A stretch of 64,000 nucleotides of DNA from Monarcha castaneiventris obscurior (taxonomy: Eukaryota; Chordata; Aves; Passeriformes; Monarchidae), in the NCBI GenBank assembly GCA_026261815.1, contig JAMPIT010000687.1, positions 1 to 64,000 of the forward strand. The letters run 5' to 3'. The notes below the pieces were generated by a model. It worked only from the letters and a program-made list of their open reading frames with translations, ran no database searches and was not told the origin of the DNA. Within the stretch, counting starts at the first letter, position 1, and every line of letters begins with the position of its first letter. Below, one piece after another: positions 1 through 14,372 of this stretch. Made by a program: the position numbers and the translations under genes.

Positions 1-340
1 AAGGTCGGAGGGAGAGGAGGAGAAAAGAGCGGGGGGGAAGGGCGGAAAGAGAGGGGGAGGGAAGGAGAAAGGGAAAGGGAGGGAACACGAAGAGAGAGAA
101 AGTGGCGAAAGGAGAGTGCACGCGCCAGAGTTTGAAGAAAGAAACAGAGGTGAGTGGCCCACCATTTCACATTGGGAAATAACGCACAGGATCTCCGGGA
201 ACACCAATCGAGCGCACACAACGAGAAACGGTAGAGGCCCCCTCGAACAGGAGGGCCAAACGCAGTGTACTTCCTTCGTGAGTTCCAGACGTACAAGAGA
301 GAGGATAAAAGCATTCTTTTTTTTTTGTTTGTTTGACACC
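1..340. other. Unresolved low-complexity and unique sequence at left edge
   Basis: The first 120 bases are almost pure purine (GGGAGG/GAGAAA type). Bases 120-340 look unique and end in a T-rich run. On the gene model this is still EIF3I intron 4 sequence (minus strand). I looked for the next EIF3I exon and did not find it, and I recognise no gene here. Confidence 0.4.
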
Positions 341-351
341 AATTGCAACTA

Positions 352-438
352 GAGGCCACCCTGCACCCCCGAAGCCCCATCCAACCCAGCCTTGGGCACT
401 GCCAGGGATCCAGGGGCAGCCACAGCTGCTCTGGGAAT
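352..438 (-). repeat. CR1 LINE 3' fragment
   Basis: The plus strand reads as the reverse complement of the conserved avian CR1 3' region: CCATCCAACCCAGCCTTGGG followed by GCAGCCACAGCTGCTCTGGG. The fragment runs directly into the EIF3I minisatellite. Seen by recognition of the consensus only; no alignment was run. Confidence 0.6.
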
Positions 439-439
439 T

Positions 440-1112
440 CCTGGGCATGGCCTCACCTGTCCCAGAGTCCCACAGGGGGATTTGGGCATGGCCTCACCTG
501 TCTCACAGGGAATTTGGGCATGGCCTCACAGCCCCACAGGGAATTTGGGCATGGTCTCACCTCTCTCACAGCCCCACAGGGAATTTGGGCATGGTCTCAC
601 CTCTCTCACAGTCCCACAGGGGAATTTGGGCATGGCCTCCCCTGTCTCACAGGGAATTTGGGCATGGCCTCACCTCACAGTCTCACAGGGGGATTTGGGC
701 ATGGTCTCACAATCCCAGAGGAGAATTTGGGCATGGCCTCACCTGTCTCAGAGTCCCCCAGGAGAATTTGGGCATGGCCTCACCTGTCTCAGAGTCCCCC
801 AGGAGAATTTGGGCATGGCCTCACCTGTCCCACAGCCCCACAGGAGAATTTGGGCATGGCCTCACCTGTCTCAGAGTCCCACAGGGAATCTGGGCATGGC
901 CTCACCTGTCTCACAGCGAAATTTGGGGAATTTGGGCATGGCCTCACCTGTCCCACAGCCCCACAGGGGGATTTGGGCATGGCCTCACCTGTCCCACAGC
1001 CCCCCAGGGGAATTTGGGCATGGCCTCACAGTCCCACATGGAAATTTGGGGAACTTGGGCATGGCCTCACCTGTCTCACAGGGAAATTTGGGGAATTTGG
1101 GCATGGCCTCAC
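440..1112 (-). repeat. EIF3I intron 4 minisatellite carrying copies of the exon 4 donor
   Basis: About 18 tandem units of roughly 31-43 bp. On the minus strand a unit reads TGTGAGACAG, GTGAGGCCAT, GCCCAAATTCCC. The first part equals the last bases of EIF3I exon 4 and its 5' splice site (ACAG then GTGAGG); the rest is intron. The array starts directly at the true donor (1112/1111) and extends into the intron. Some units have lost the ACAG-GTG core, but most keep a complete donor. Unit length is not a constant multiple of three. Confidence 0.9.
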
Positions 1113-3449
1113 CTGTCTCACAGTCCCAGAGGCGGCAGCTGTTGTCTGCAGAGCCAGTGAGGACGTGCCTCGTGTCCCCTGGGTCACAGTTAGGGAATTT
1201 CAGCCCCAAATCCCACAGTCTGGGCACCCAGAGAATGTCCCCACACCCCATTAAAAAGGGAGTTTTTTTTCAGGCAAAATCCATCCCAAGGAAAGGAACT
1301 TCCATCATGGGCACGGAGCCTTTGCCAAACCCCATCATTTCCCCGTGGAATTTGAAGGAAAAAGCTCAGTTTGTTGCATTAAAAGAACTTTTCCACTGTT
1401 TTGCCCCTCAAGGTCTTCCCAAAAAATCCCCAGGGAAGCAGCACAAAGCATAACAAATCCAAAAATCCCATTTGGATGTTGTCCCAAATCTCGGGATGGG
1501 AGGAAAACCACCCAAAAGCAGGGAAAAAAAGAGGCAGGAGAAGAGTTAAAGGCTCCTCTGGGAGAGGAAAATTTTGGGAGGAAAACCACCCAAAATCAGG
1601 GAAAAAAAAGAGGCAGAAGAAGAGTTAAAGGCTCCTCTCAGAGAGGAAAATTTTGGGAGGAAAACCACCCAAAAGCAGGGGGAAAAAGAGGCAGAAAAAG
1701 AGTTAAAGAAAGCAAAACTTTGGGAGGAAAACCACCCAAAAGCAGGGAAAATAAGAGGCAGCAGGAGAGTTAAAGGCTCCTCTTGAAGAGGAAAATTTGG
1801 GGAGGAAAATCACCCAAAAGCTCCTCTGGAAAAGCAAAACTTTGGGAGGAAAACCACCCAAAAGCAGGAAAAAAAAGAGGCAGCAGGAGAGTTAAAGGCT
1901 CCTCTTGAAGAGGAAAATTTGGGGAGGAAAACCACCCAAAAGTAGGAAAAAAAGAGGCAGCAGGAGAGTTAAAGGCTCCTCTTGGAAAGCAAAACTTTGG
2001 GAGAAAAACTACCCAAAAGCAGGGAAAAAAAGAGGCAGCAGAAGAGTTAAAGAAAGCAAAAATTTGGGAGGAAAACCACCCAAAAGCAGGGAAAAAAAGA
2101 GGCAGCAAAAGAGTTAAAGGCTCCTCTCAAAGAGGAAAACCACACAAAATCAGGCAAAAAAGAGGCAGCAGGAGAGTTAAAGGCTCCTCTTGGAAAGCAA
2201 AACTTTGGGAGGAAAACCACCCAAAAGCAGGAAAAAAAAGAGGCAGCAGAAGAGTTAAAGAAAGCAAAAATCTGGGAGGAAAACCACCCAAAAGCTCCTC
2301 TGGAAAAGCAAAACTTTGGGAGGAAAACCACCCAAAAGCAGGGAAAAAAAGAGGCAGCAAAAGAGTTAAAGGCTCCTCTCAAAGAGGAAAACCACACAAA
2401 ATCAGGCAAAAAAGAGGCAGCAGGAGAGTTAAAGGCTCCTCTTGGAAAGCAAAACTTTGGGAGGAAAACCACCCAAAAGCAGGAAAAAAAAGAGGCAGCA
2501 GAAGAGTTAAAGGCTTCTCTCAGAGAGGAAAACTTTGGGAGGAAAACCTCCCAAAAGCAGGGAAAAAAGATGCAGCAGAAGAGTTAAAGAAAGCAAAACT
2601 TTGGGAGGAAAACCACCCAAAAGCAGGGAAAAAAGAGGCAGAAGAAGAGTTAAAGAAAGCAAAACTTTGGGAGGAAAACCACCCAAAAGCAGGGAAAATA
2701 AGAGGCAGCAGGAGAGTTAAAGGCTCCTCTTGAAGAGGAAAATTTGGGGAGGAAAACCACCCAAAATCAGGGAAAAAAAGAGGCAGCAGAAGAGTTAAAG
2801 GCTCCTCTGGGAGAGGAAAACTTTGGGAGGAAAATGACCCAAAATTAGGGGAAAAAAAAGAGGCAGAAGAAAAGTTAAAGGCTCTTCTCGAAAAGGAAAA
2901 CCTCGGAATGAATCAGCCACTAAAACACGGCACGAACCGGTTTTTGTTTTTTTGTGGGGGATCAAAGGATACAATCGGCATCCACACACCACACAGCTCC
3001 CGTGTGCCCATTGTAGGTTCCCAACCTCTCCCCGTTCACCGAGTACCACACGTTGACAATCTACGAGGAGGAAAAAAAATGATTAAAAATGAACAAACGC
3101 CATTAATTACACCGGGAAGGTTTCTCGAGGAGAACTCACGGGATCCTTAGCCACGGTAAACAGCAGGTCTCCCTCGCGGTTGTATTTGATCTGCGTGATG
3201 GAGCGCTCATGGCCCTGCAGCAGGATCGGCTTCTGCAATTAATTATTAAATAAAATTGGGTGAGGGAGAGGGGGATGAGGGGGAAGGGGCGAGCGCGGCC
3301 CCCGGTTCGGGGCTCCTGGGGCGCGGGGGGGCGGCTAAGCCGCCCCCCCGCGCCCCAGGAGCCCCGAACCGGGGGCGTAAAGTCGCCAAATCGCCGCTGG
3401 CCACCACAAATCGCGACCACCGCGGCCACAGCGACCTCGCTCTCACCAT
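1113..3449 (-). CDS. EIF3I: EIF3I, eukaryotic translation initiation factor 3 subunit I, exons 1-4 (partial)
   Basis: EIF3I is a WD40 beta-propeller subunit of the cytoplasmic eIF3 complex, which loads mRNA on the 40S ribosome. Coding exons on the minus strand: 3447-3449 (ATG alone, then GTGAGA), 3140-3232 ([14 protein letters not shown]... to AKDP), 2973-3060 ([14 protein letters not shown]... to CVDAD) and 1113-1178 ([22 protein letters not shown]). Phases join exactly (0, 0, 1, 1) and give the first 83 residues, covering the first WD repeat and most of the second; GH and WD dipeptides are visible. An initiator codon alone in exon 1, with KPILLQ opening exon 2, fits the family. The remaining exons lie left of base 1. 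The gene is head to head with TMEM234. Introns 3 and 4 are filled by minisatellites, and intron 4 copies the exon 4 donor many times. Identity is very secure; only the end is missing. Confidence 0.95.
1495..2895 (-). repeat. Minisatellite in EIF3I intron 3
   Basis: About 1.4 kb of tandem units. The plus-strand core is GGGAGGAAAACCACCCAAAA, then GCAGGGAAAAAAAGAGGCAG and a variable AGAGTTAAAGGCTCCTC segment. Units come in short and long forms, and blocks of several units are repeated as higher-order copies (for example 2100-2250 against 2345-2490). No splice site is included. Long open frames across it are a by-product of periodicity. Confidence 0.9.
3298..3376. repeat. Perfect 39-bp inverted repeat with one-base centre
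   Basis: The left arm 3298-3336 is the exact reverse complement of the right arm 3338-3376, with a single A at 3337 between them. The arms are GC-rich (begin GCCCCCGGTTCGGGGCTCC). The palindrome sits in EIF3I intron 1, about 70 bp from the coding part of exon 1 and close to the bidirectional promoter. It could form a cruciform or RNA hairpin, or it could be an assembly fold-back artefact. Confidence 0.85.
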
Positions 3450-3572
3450 GGCGGCCACGCTGAGGCCTGAGGGGGGCTGTCGCTTCCGGTTTGGAAGCGG
3501 AAACGCGTCACCGTCGCCATGGCGATGAGGGCGCGTTCTGGTTAAACACGGAAGTGAAGCGGCGTTGCCATG
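3450..3572. promoter_or_regulatory. Shared EIF3I / TMEM234 promoter, cut from TMEM234 by an ERV
   Basis: This is the GC-rich gap between the EIF3I start codon (3449, minus) and the point where TMEM234 began before the ERV insertion. It contains ETS-like motifs: CACGGAAGTG at about 3548-3557, and CTTCCGG at about 3483 (CCGGAAG on minus). There is no TATA box. This is typical of a bidirectional housekeeping promoter. The last five bases, 3568-3572 (CCATG), are the left copy of the ERV target-site duplication. Confidence 0.7.
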
Positions 3573-4900
3573 TGTAGCGGGTTGGGATTTGGTTCCCCGT
3601 ACGGGCCACCAATTCGTGCAGCAGTTTAAGGGTTAATTATGGGCATTAGCCCTCCCCGATGTCCTTGCAGCGAGATAAGCTAGTAGGAGGCAAAGCAAAG
3701 CAGGCACACAACTTGGAAGAAAAGGAAAAAAAAGTTTAATCAACACCCAGATGGTCGAGAACAGGACAAACTTGCAGAGCTTACCCCCCCGTTTTTCCCC
3801 TTCCCCAAAATCAGGATCACAGTCCTAGGAAAGGGGGGAACAGGGGTCTCCCCTTTCTTACGTGGGTTTCCAAACTGCCACTTTTTGCAGATTTGCTTAC
3901 AATTAAACATTCTCTGCTATAGTGTAACACATCTCTTTTCATGAGCCCTCACAGCCCTTGTGACTGCTAATACAACAGGCTTTTACATGGGTTTTTTAAG
4001 GATGAAACATTTTCCCTTTCGGCTTGAACGTACGGGTTTCCTCTGCCACCAGGTCTTGAAAGCCTTCCCCTGCTTTCACATATATCCTGGCATTCGGCAC
4101 TCTCCCCCCTCTTTACAAGCCATTTGATGAAAATGCCCATTCCCCCCATTTAACATGAACTGAAGAGACGTAACAGTTTGTAATAGTAATAGTTCATCCC
4201 ACAGCAAGGCAGGGAAATGTTTAAGCTTCCCGCCGAGTCACACACCCACAGCGCTGCCGCAGCAGCTCCGTCTCACGTGACTCCGCCTTCTCCTTCTCCC
4301 TGGCTCTGAAGCCGCCATGTCCAGGGTGTTTCCTCTGCCTCTCTGCAGGGTTTTCTTCTTGCCGCGCTGCACCGTGTAGAGAGAGGGTGTCTCTCCTGTT
4401 CGCCGCGAGGTTTATTAGCGGTCCGGAGGCTCTGTCTCGGACGACCTCAGCCCTGGAGCCCGCAGCCATCTCCACAGCTCGGGAGAACAATCCCCCTCCC
4501 ATAAATCTGAGTCCATGCTGCAGCAAGGAAATCCCCAGGGGGCAGAAGGCAGGAGCCCTGTCCCCAGCCGCGCAGGCCGGGGGAAGGGGGGCCACCCCTC
4601 CGTTTCTGCCGTCCCCGCACCGAGCCGGAACGGAAGGCCGGGGGCCCCCGAACTTTGCCCCCCTCCTCACCGGGAGGAGGAGGGGAGGAGGCAGGGGGCA
4701 GGGGCGCCCCGTCCCCGGGCCCACAGGCTCCAGGAACGGGGCCGACCCCTCTCCATTTTACTCCCGGCCCTCCACCCACCTGGGCCCGGAAAACCGCGAC
4801 TCCTAAAAACTCCCGCCCTCCGTGGGGCTTAAATATGTAAAATTTCGAGAAACGCATTGGCTTAGAGGGCTGTCTGTCAAGTTCTGACTAACCCACGACA
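3573..4900 (-). mobile_element. 3' LTR of the ERV (minus sense)
   Basis: 1328 bp. On the minus strand it opens TGTCGTGGGTTAGTC and closes CCCGCTACA. A TATA-like CATATTTAAG is near 4830 and an AATAAA in CCGCTAATAAACC near 4410, so U3, R and U5 are present. Open frames inside the LTR at about 4221-4857 are GC-rich chance frames, repeated in the other LTR at about 5836-6421. Confidence 0.9.
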
Positions 4901-4919
4901 ATCCACCCCTCGCTTCTCG
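4901..4919 (-). promoter_or_regulatory. Polypurine tract of the ERV
   Basis: On the minus strand CGAGAAGCGAGGGGTGGAT lies immediately 5' of the lower LTR. A purine-rich run directly before the 3' LTR is the expected plus-strand primer and fixes the element's sense as minus. Confidence 0.75.
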
Positions 4920-5115
4920 AAATTTATACATTTGCAAAGTTACAGCAGAAGGGAAAAAGAAAAACAAAGTTAAGGCAATTACATACATTTTCACCCCTAG
5001 ACACTTCACTACAGTTACAGTATACATTTCCACTACAAGTTCTACTTACTTATAACCTACAACTTGCTTTGCTTATCAGCTCCTAATTAACTTTATCTCA
5101 CAGCTTTCATCGGGT

Positions 5116-5133
5116 TGCCCGCATTCTCCACCA
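5116..5133 (-). promoter_or_regulatory. Primer binding site, tRNA-Ala type
   Basis: The minus strand reads TGGTGGAGAATGCGGGCA, 18 nt that are complementary to CCA plus the 3' acceptor/T-arm end of vertebrate tRNA-Ala(AGC) as I know it. It lies 4 nt from the end of the upper LTR, the canonical distance. This orients the element and identifies the upper LTR as the 5' LTR. Confidence 0.8.
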
Positions 5134-5137
5134 ATTT

Positions 5138-6463
5138 TGTAGCGGGTTGGATTTGGTTCCCCGTACGGGCCACCAATTCGTGCAGCAGTTTAAGGGTTAA
5201 TTATGGGCATTAGCCCTCCCCGATGTCCTTGCAGCGAGATAAGCTAGTAGGAGGCAAAGCAAAGCAGGCACACAACTTGGAAGAAAAGGAAAAAAAAGTT
5301 TAATCAACACCCAGATGGTCGAGAACAGGACAAACTTGCAGAGCTTACCCCCCCGTTTTTCCCCTTCCCCAAAATCAGGATCACAGTCCTAGGAAAGGGG
5401 GAAACAGGGGTCTCCCCTTTCTTACGTGGGTTTCCAAACTGCCACTTTTCGCAGATTTGCTTACAATTAAACATTCTCTGCTACAGTGTAACACATCTCT
5501 TTTCATGAGCCCTCACAGCCCTTGTGACTGCTAATACAACAGGCGTTTACATGGGTTTTTTAAGGATGAAACATTTTCCCTTTCGGCTTGAACGTAAGGG
5601 TTTCCTCTGCCACCAGGTCTTGAAAGCCTTCCCCTGCTTTCATATATATCCTGGCATTCGGCACTCTTCCCCCTCTTTACAAGCCATTTGATGAAAATGC
5701 CCATTCCCCCATTTAACATGAACTGAAGAGACGTAACAGTTTGTAATATTAATAGTTCATCCCACAGCAAGGCAGGGAAATGTTTAAGCTTCCCGCCGAG
5801 TCACACACCCACAGCGCTGCCGCAGCAGCTCCGTCTCACGTGACTCCGCCTTCTCCTTCTCCCTGGCTCTGAAGCCCGCCCTGTCCAGGGTGTTTCCTCT
5901 GCCTCTCTGCAGGGTTTTCTTCTTGCCGCGCTGCACCGTGTAGAGAGAGGGTGTCTCTCCTGTTCGCCGCGAGGTTTATTAGCGGTCCGGAGGCTCTGTC
6001 TCGGACGACCTCAGCCCTGGAGCCCGCAGCTATCTCCACAGCTCGGGAGAACAATCCCCCTCCCATAAATCTGAGTCCATGCTGCAGCAAGGAAATCCCC
6101 AGGGGGCAGAGGGCAGGAGCCCTGTCCCCAGCCGCGCAGGCCGGGGGAAGGGGGGCCACCCCTCCGTTTCTGCCGTCCCCGCACCGAGCCGGAACGGAAG
6201 GCCGGGGGCCCCCGAACTTTGCCCCCCTCCTCACCGGGAGGAGGAGGGGAGGAGGCAGGGGGCAGGGGCGCCCCGTCCCCGGGCCCACAGGCTCCAGGAA
6301 CGGGGCCGACCCCTCTCCATTTTACTCCCGGCCCTCCACCCACCTGGGCCCGGAAAACCGCGACTCCTAAAAACTCCCGCCCTCCGTGGGGCTTAAATAT
6401 GTAAAATTTCGAGAAACGCATTGGCTTAGAGGGCTGTCTGTCAAGTTCTGACTAACCCACGCA
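5138..6463 (-). mobile_element. 5' LTR of the ERV (minus sense)
   Basis: 1326 bp, co-linear with 3573-4900. Differences are single substitutions and one-base indels (for example near 5151, 5397, 5450, 5545, 5873 and 6041). The end next to TMEM234 has TGCGTGGG where the other LTR has TGTCGTGGG, a one-base loss. It abuts the CCATG that contains the TMEM234 initiator. Confidence 0.9.
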
Positions 6464-6465
6464 CC

Positions 6466-11082
<4,617 letters not shown>

Positions 11083-11310
11083 AGGAGGAGCAGAGCAGCA
11101 GAATTTGATCCAAGGTACCTTTTCCCACCATGGCTGAGGGAATTCCTGCCTCTGGCACACCTTGGGAGTTGTGTTTGGATGGGAAAAAATCCATGGATTG
11201 CATTCCCTGAGCACCAGGGTGGGAGCAGGACAAAGCCAGTTTGGTGCCTTAAAAGGAATTTTTGGTGGTTTTTTTTGGAATTCAATTGTCCTGGGCAGCA
11301 CTGGAGGGAT

Positions 11311-11316
11311 AATAAA
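11311..11316 (+). terminator. Candidate TMEM234 polyadenylation signal
   Basis: AATAAA about 230 bp after the TMEM234 stop codon, giving a short 3' UTR. A second near-match (CATAAA) follows closely. The signal is canonical; use is inferred. Confidence 0.6.
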
Positions 11317-11865
11317 TGGTTCATAAATCCTCCAGGGTGACCTCCTGCTGATGGGTTTTGGATTTTAAAAGGAATTTTTAGCATTTTCCAGAGGGATGAT
11401 GACACAACAAAAATTTCTTTATGAGAAACATCCGACACAGAGCAGATTTTCCCGGCTGATGTTGGGTTATAAAAACCAAAATAATATTAAAAAAAAATAT
11501 AAAATCAGTTTGGTGATTCTTCTTCAGCTGGATCTCTCAGCTCCTCTGATTCCTCAGCTGAACCAGAGCTTGGAAAAGCAGCATTTCCACTAAAAAAAAA
11601 TGGGAAAACCTTCCTTATTTTATCCATTGATTCCCTGCTCACTGATCCTCTGCTCCTCAGGAGGATGAGGATGAGGGACTTGAATTCATCACAGAAGTTG
11701 GGATGTGACAGAAATCAGGGATTCACTTCCCATTATCTGTGCTGTGTTCCAAACCATCCCCTTTTCCCATCACATTCCCACTGGGAACTCTCCAGAGCTC
11801 TTTGCTGTCAAAGCAAAGGTTTTGGGGGTTTTTTGGGGTTTTTTTGATCCTTGGGATCACTGGCA
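11317..11865. other. TMEM234-IQCC intergenic stretch, no gene seen
   Basis: Mixed unique AT-rich sequence with short homopolymers. Human DCDC2B would lie between these genes, but no doublecortin-like exon was recognised here or in the arrays that follow. Confidence 0.5.
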
Positions 11866-12215
11866 TCCCTCAAGGATTTCATCCCTCAAGGATTTCATCC
11901 AGGCCCCTGAGCTCTGGGATTTCATCCCTCAAGGATTTCATCCCTCAAGGATTTCATCCAGGCCCCTGAGTTCTGGGATTTCATCCCTCAAGGATTTCAT
12001 CCAGACCCCTGAGCTCTGGGTTTTCATCCCTCAAGGATTTCATCCCTCAAGGATTTCATCCAGGCCCTTGAATTCTGGGATTTCATCCCTCAAGGATTTC
12101 ATCCAGGCCCCTGAGCTCTGGGATTTCATCCCTCAAGGATTTCATCCCTCAAGGATTTCATCCAGACCCCTGAGCTCTGGGTTTTCATCCCTCAAGGATT
12201 TCATCCAGGCCCTGC
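11866..12215 (+). repeat. Minisatellite between TMEM234 and IQCC
   Basis: Units combine CCCTCAAGGATTTCATC, one or two times, with CAGGCCCCTGAGCTCTGGG. About eight units. No gene feature overlaps it. Confidence 0.9.
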
Positions 12216-12381
12216 AGCCATGAGGATTTATGGATCAGCATCTCCATGGTGCTGTCACCTCCTGGGAAATCCCAAAATCCTGTCTGGACAGGAAAAACCA
12301 CGCCATGGACACTCCTGGCTCCAGCCAGGAGAAATCAGGAAGGCAGGAACAGGTTCAACATCAGGGAAAGTTTGTTGTTTT

Positions 12382-12412
12382 TTTTATTTATTCACAATAA
12401 AGTAATAAAAAT
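12382..12412. terminator. AATAAA-type signals on both strands
   Basis: The plus strand has AATAAAG and TAATAAAA, and the minus strand has GAATAAATAAA. The minus signals could end a long IQCC 3' UTR that would then consist mostly of the 12.5-14.0 kb array; alternatively they are chance AT-rich matches. Confidence 0.35.
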
Positions 12413-12529
12413 AATCCCAGAATGGAAGGATCCACATCTGCAGGACCTCTGGGAATGTGGAATTATCCCTGGGCTGGAATGTCCCTGAGCTGAAGGAATT
12501 GGCAAAGCACCAGGTGTTCCCCAAAATCC

Positions 12530-14050
12530 CTCACCTGGATCCTGGATGTTGCAGCTCCATCCCAAATGCACAGCTCCAATTCCTAAAAATCCACCACTCA
12601 GAGATCCCAAATCCATCCCAAACACACAGCTCAGATTCCCAAAAATCCACTGCTTGGAGATCCCAGCTCCATCCCAGACACACAGCTCCAAATTCCCAAC
12701 AATCCGCCACTCAGAGATCCCAAATCCATCCCAAACACACAGCTCAAAATCCCAAAAATCCACCATTTGGTGATCCCAGTTCCATCCCAAACACACAGCT
12801 AAGATTCCCAAAAATCCACCACTCAGAGATCCCAAATCCATCCCAAACACACAGCTCAGATTCCCAAAAATCCACTGCTTGGAGATCCCAAACACAGCTC
12901 CAATTCCCAAAAATCCCCCACCTGGACATCCTGGATGTTGCAGCTCCATCCCAAACACAGCTCCAATTCCCAGAAATCCACTGCTTGGGAGATCCCAAAC
13001 ACAGCTCAGATTCCCAAAAATCCACCACTGCTTGGAGATCCCAAATCCATCCCAAACACAGCTCCAAATTCCCAAAAATCCACCACTTGGAGATCCCAGC
13101 TCCATCCCAAACACAGCTCAGATTCCCAGAAATCCACTGCTTGGAGATCCCAAACACAACTCCAATTCCCAAAAATCCCCCACCTGGACATCCTGGATGT
13201 TGCAGAGCCATCCCAAACACACAACTCCAAATTCCCAAAAATCCACCACTTGGAGATCCCAAATCCATCCCAAACACACAGCTCAAAATCCCAAAAATCC
13301 ACCATTTGGTGATCCCAGCTCCATCCCAAACACAGCTCAGATTCCCAAAAATCCACCACTGCTTGGAGATCCCAAATCCATCCCAAACACACAGCTCAGA
13401 TTCCCAAAAATCCACTGCTTAGAGATCCCAAATCCATCCCAAACACACAGCTCAGATTCCCAAAAATCCACTGCTTGGAGATCCCAGAGCCATCCCAAAC
13501 ACACAGTTCCAATTCTCAGAAATCCACCATTTGGTGATCCCAAATCCATCCCAAACACAGCTCCAATTCCCAAAAATCCACTGCTTGGAGATCCCAGATC
13601 CATCCCAAACACAGCTCAGATTCCCAAAAATCCCCCACCTGGACATCCTGGATGTTGCAGCTCCATCCCAAACACACAGCTCAGATTCCCAAAAATCCAC
13701 TGCTTGGAGATCCCAGGTCCATCCCAAAAACAGCTCCAATTCCCAAAAATCCACTGCTTGGAGATCCCAAATCCATCCCAAACACAGCTCAGATTCCCAA
13801 AAATCCACCACTGCTTGGAGATCCCAAATCCATCCCAAACACAGCTCAGATTCCCAGAAATCCACCATTTGGGAGATCCCAAACACAGCTCAAATTCCCA
13901 AAAATCCACTCCTTGGAGATCCCAAATCCATCCCAGACACACAGCTCAAAATCCCAAAAATCCACCACTTGGGAGATCCCAAACACAGCTCAGACTCCCA
14001 AAAATCCACCATTTGGAGATCCCAGCTCCATCCCAACCCCACAGCTCAGA
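12530..14050. repeat. 1.5-kb minisatellite downstream of IQCC
   Basis: About 26 units of roughly 55-58 bp. The plus-strand core is CACACAGCTCAGATTCCC, AAAAATCCACTGCTTGGAG and ATCCCAAATCCATCCCAAA, with a variant block CACCTGGACATCCTGGATG. It lies 3' of IQCC and could be partly transcribed as 3' UTR. Long open frames on both strands result from the period. Confidence 0.9.
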
Positions 14051-14372
14051 TTCCCACATGGAATCCCCACGTTTTTATGGGAAGAGCTCGTTCCTGCAGG
14101 TCCCTGCTGCCCTCAGCCATTCCAGTTCCACAGCAGCACCTGCTGGAAGGGAAAAATCCTCCATTTCCCACTGGGATCATCCAGCTCAGCCAAGAAAAAC
14201 CGGGATCTTGTGGGATGGATCCCTCCAGGACACACCCTGGCTGAGGATGTTTAATCCTTCTTGGATCAAATATCCACATTCCAAAGAAATAAAACGTTTT
14301 CTTCCCGTGTTTTTTTCCGGAGTGAAAAACCTCCCACGGAGCTGGAGCTGCTCCTGAGCCGCCCCTGGCACA

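Larger units (their letters stand above)
4901..5137 (-). mobile_element. Residual internal region of the ERV
   Basis: 237 bp between the LTRs, AT-rich, without a coding region that I can recognise. It holds only the primer binding site at one end and the polypurine tract at the other. The shortness implies that internal genes were deleted before or at spread of this copy. Confidence 0.85.
3573..6463 (-). mobile_element. Young endogenous retroviral element, non-autonomous, with two LTRs
   Basis: Two direct repeats of about 1.33 kb flank a 237-bp interior. Each LTR begins TG and ends CA in either orientation, and the element is bounded by CCATG at 3568-3572 and 6464-6468, a 5-bp target duplication. 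Sense is minus: a purine-rich tract lies next to the lower LTR, and a primer binding site matching the 3' end of tRNA-Ala lies next to the upper one. By eye the LTRs differ at about 14 positions, roughly 1%, so insertion is recent. The interior has no room for gag, pol or env, so mobilisation would have needed proteins from another element. It sits between the EIF3I/TMEM234 promoter and the TMEM234 start codon. I did not assign a family; the TGTCGTGGGTTAG start resembles other avian ERV LTRs. Confidence 0.92.

Noticed and set aside
440..1112. CRISPR array
   Set aside because: The units are direct tandem repeats without unique spacers, in vertebrate intron DNA.
3298..3376. Intrinsic transcription terminator hairpin
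   Set aside because: Nuclear vertebrate locus; hairpin terminators of bacterial type do not apply, and there is no U-run.
4221..6421. Paired open frames (150-167 codons) as retroviral genes
   Set aside because: They are identical in both LTRs and lie inside LTR sequence, so they cannot be gag, pol or env; GC-rich chance frames.
12392..14357. Open frames up to 492 codons rich in Asn, Pro and Gln
   Set aside because: They lie wholly in the 56-bp minisatellite; composition and multi-frame openness show a repeat artefact.
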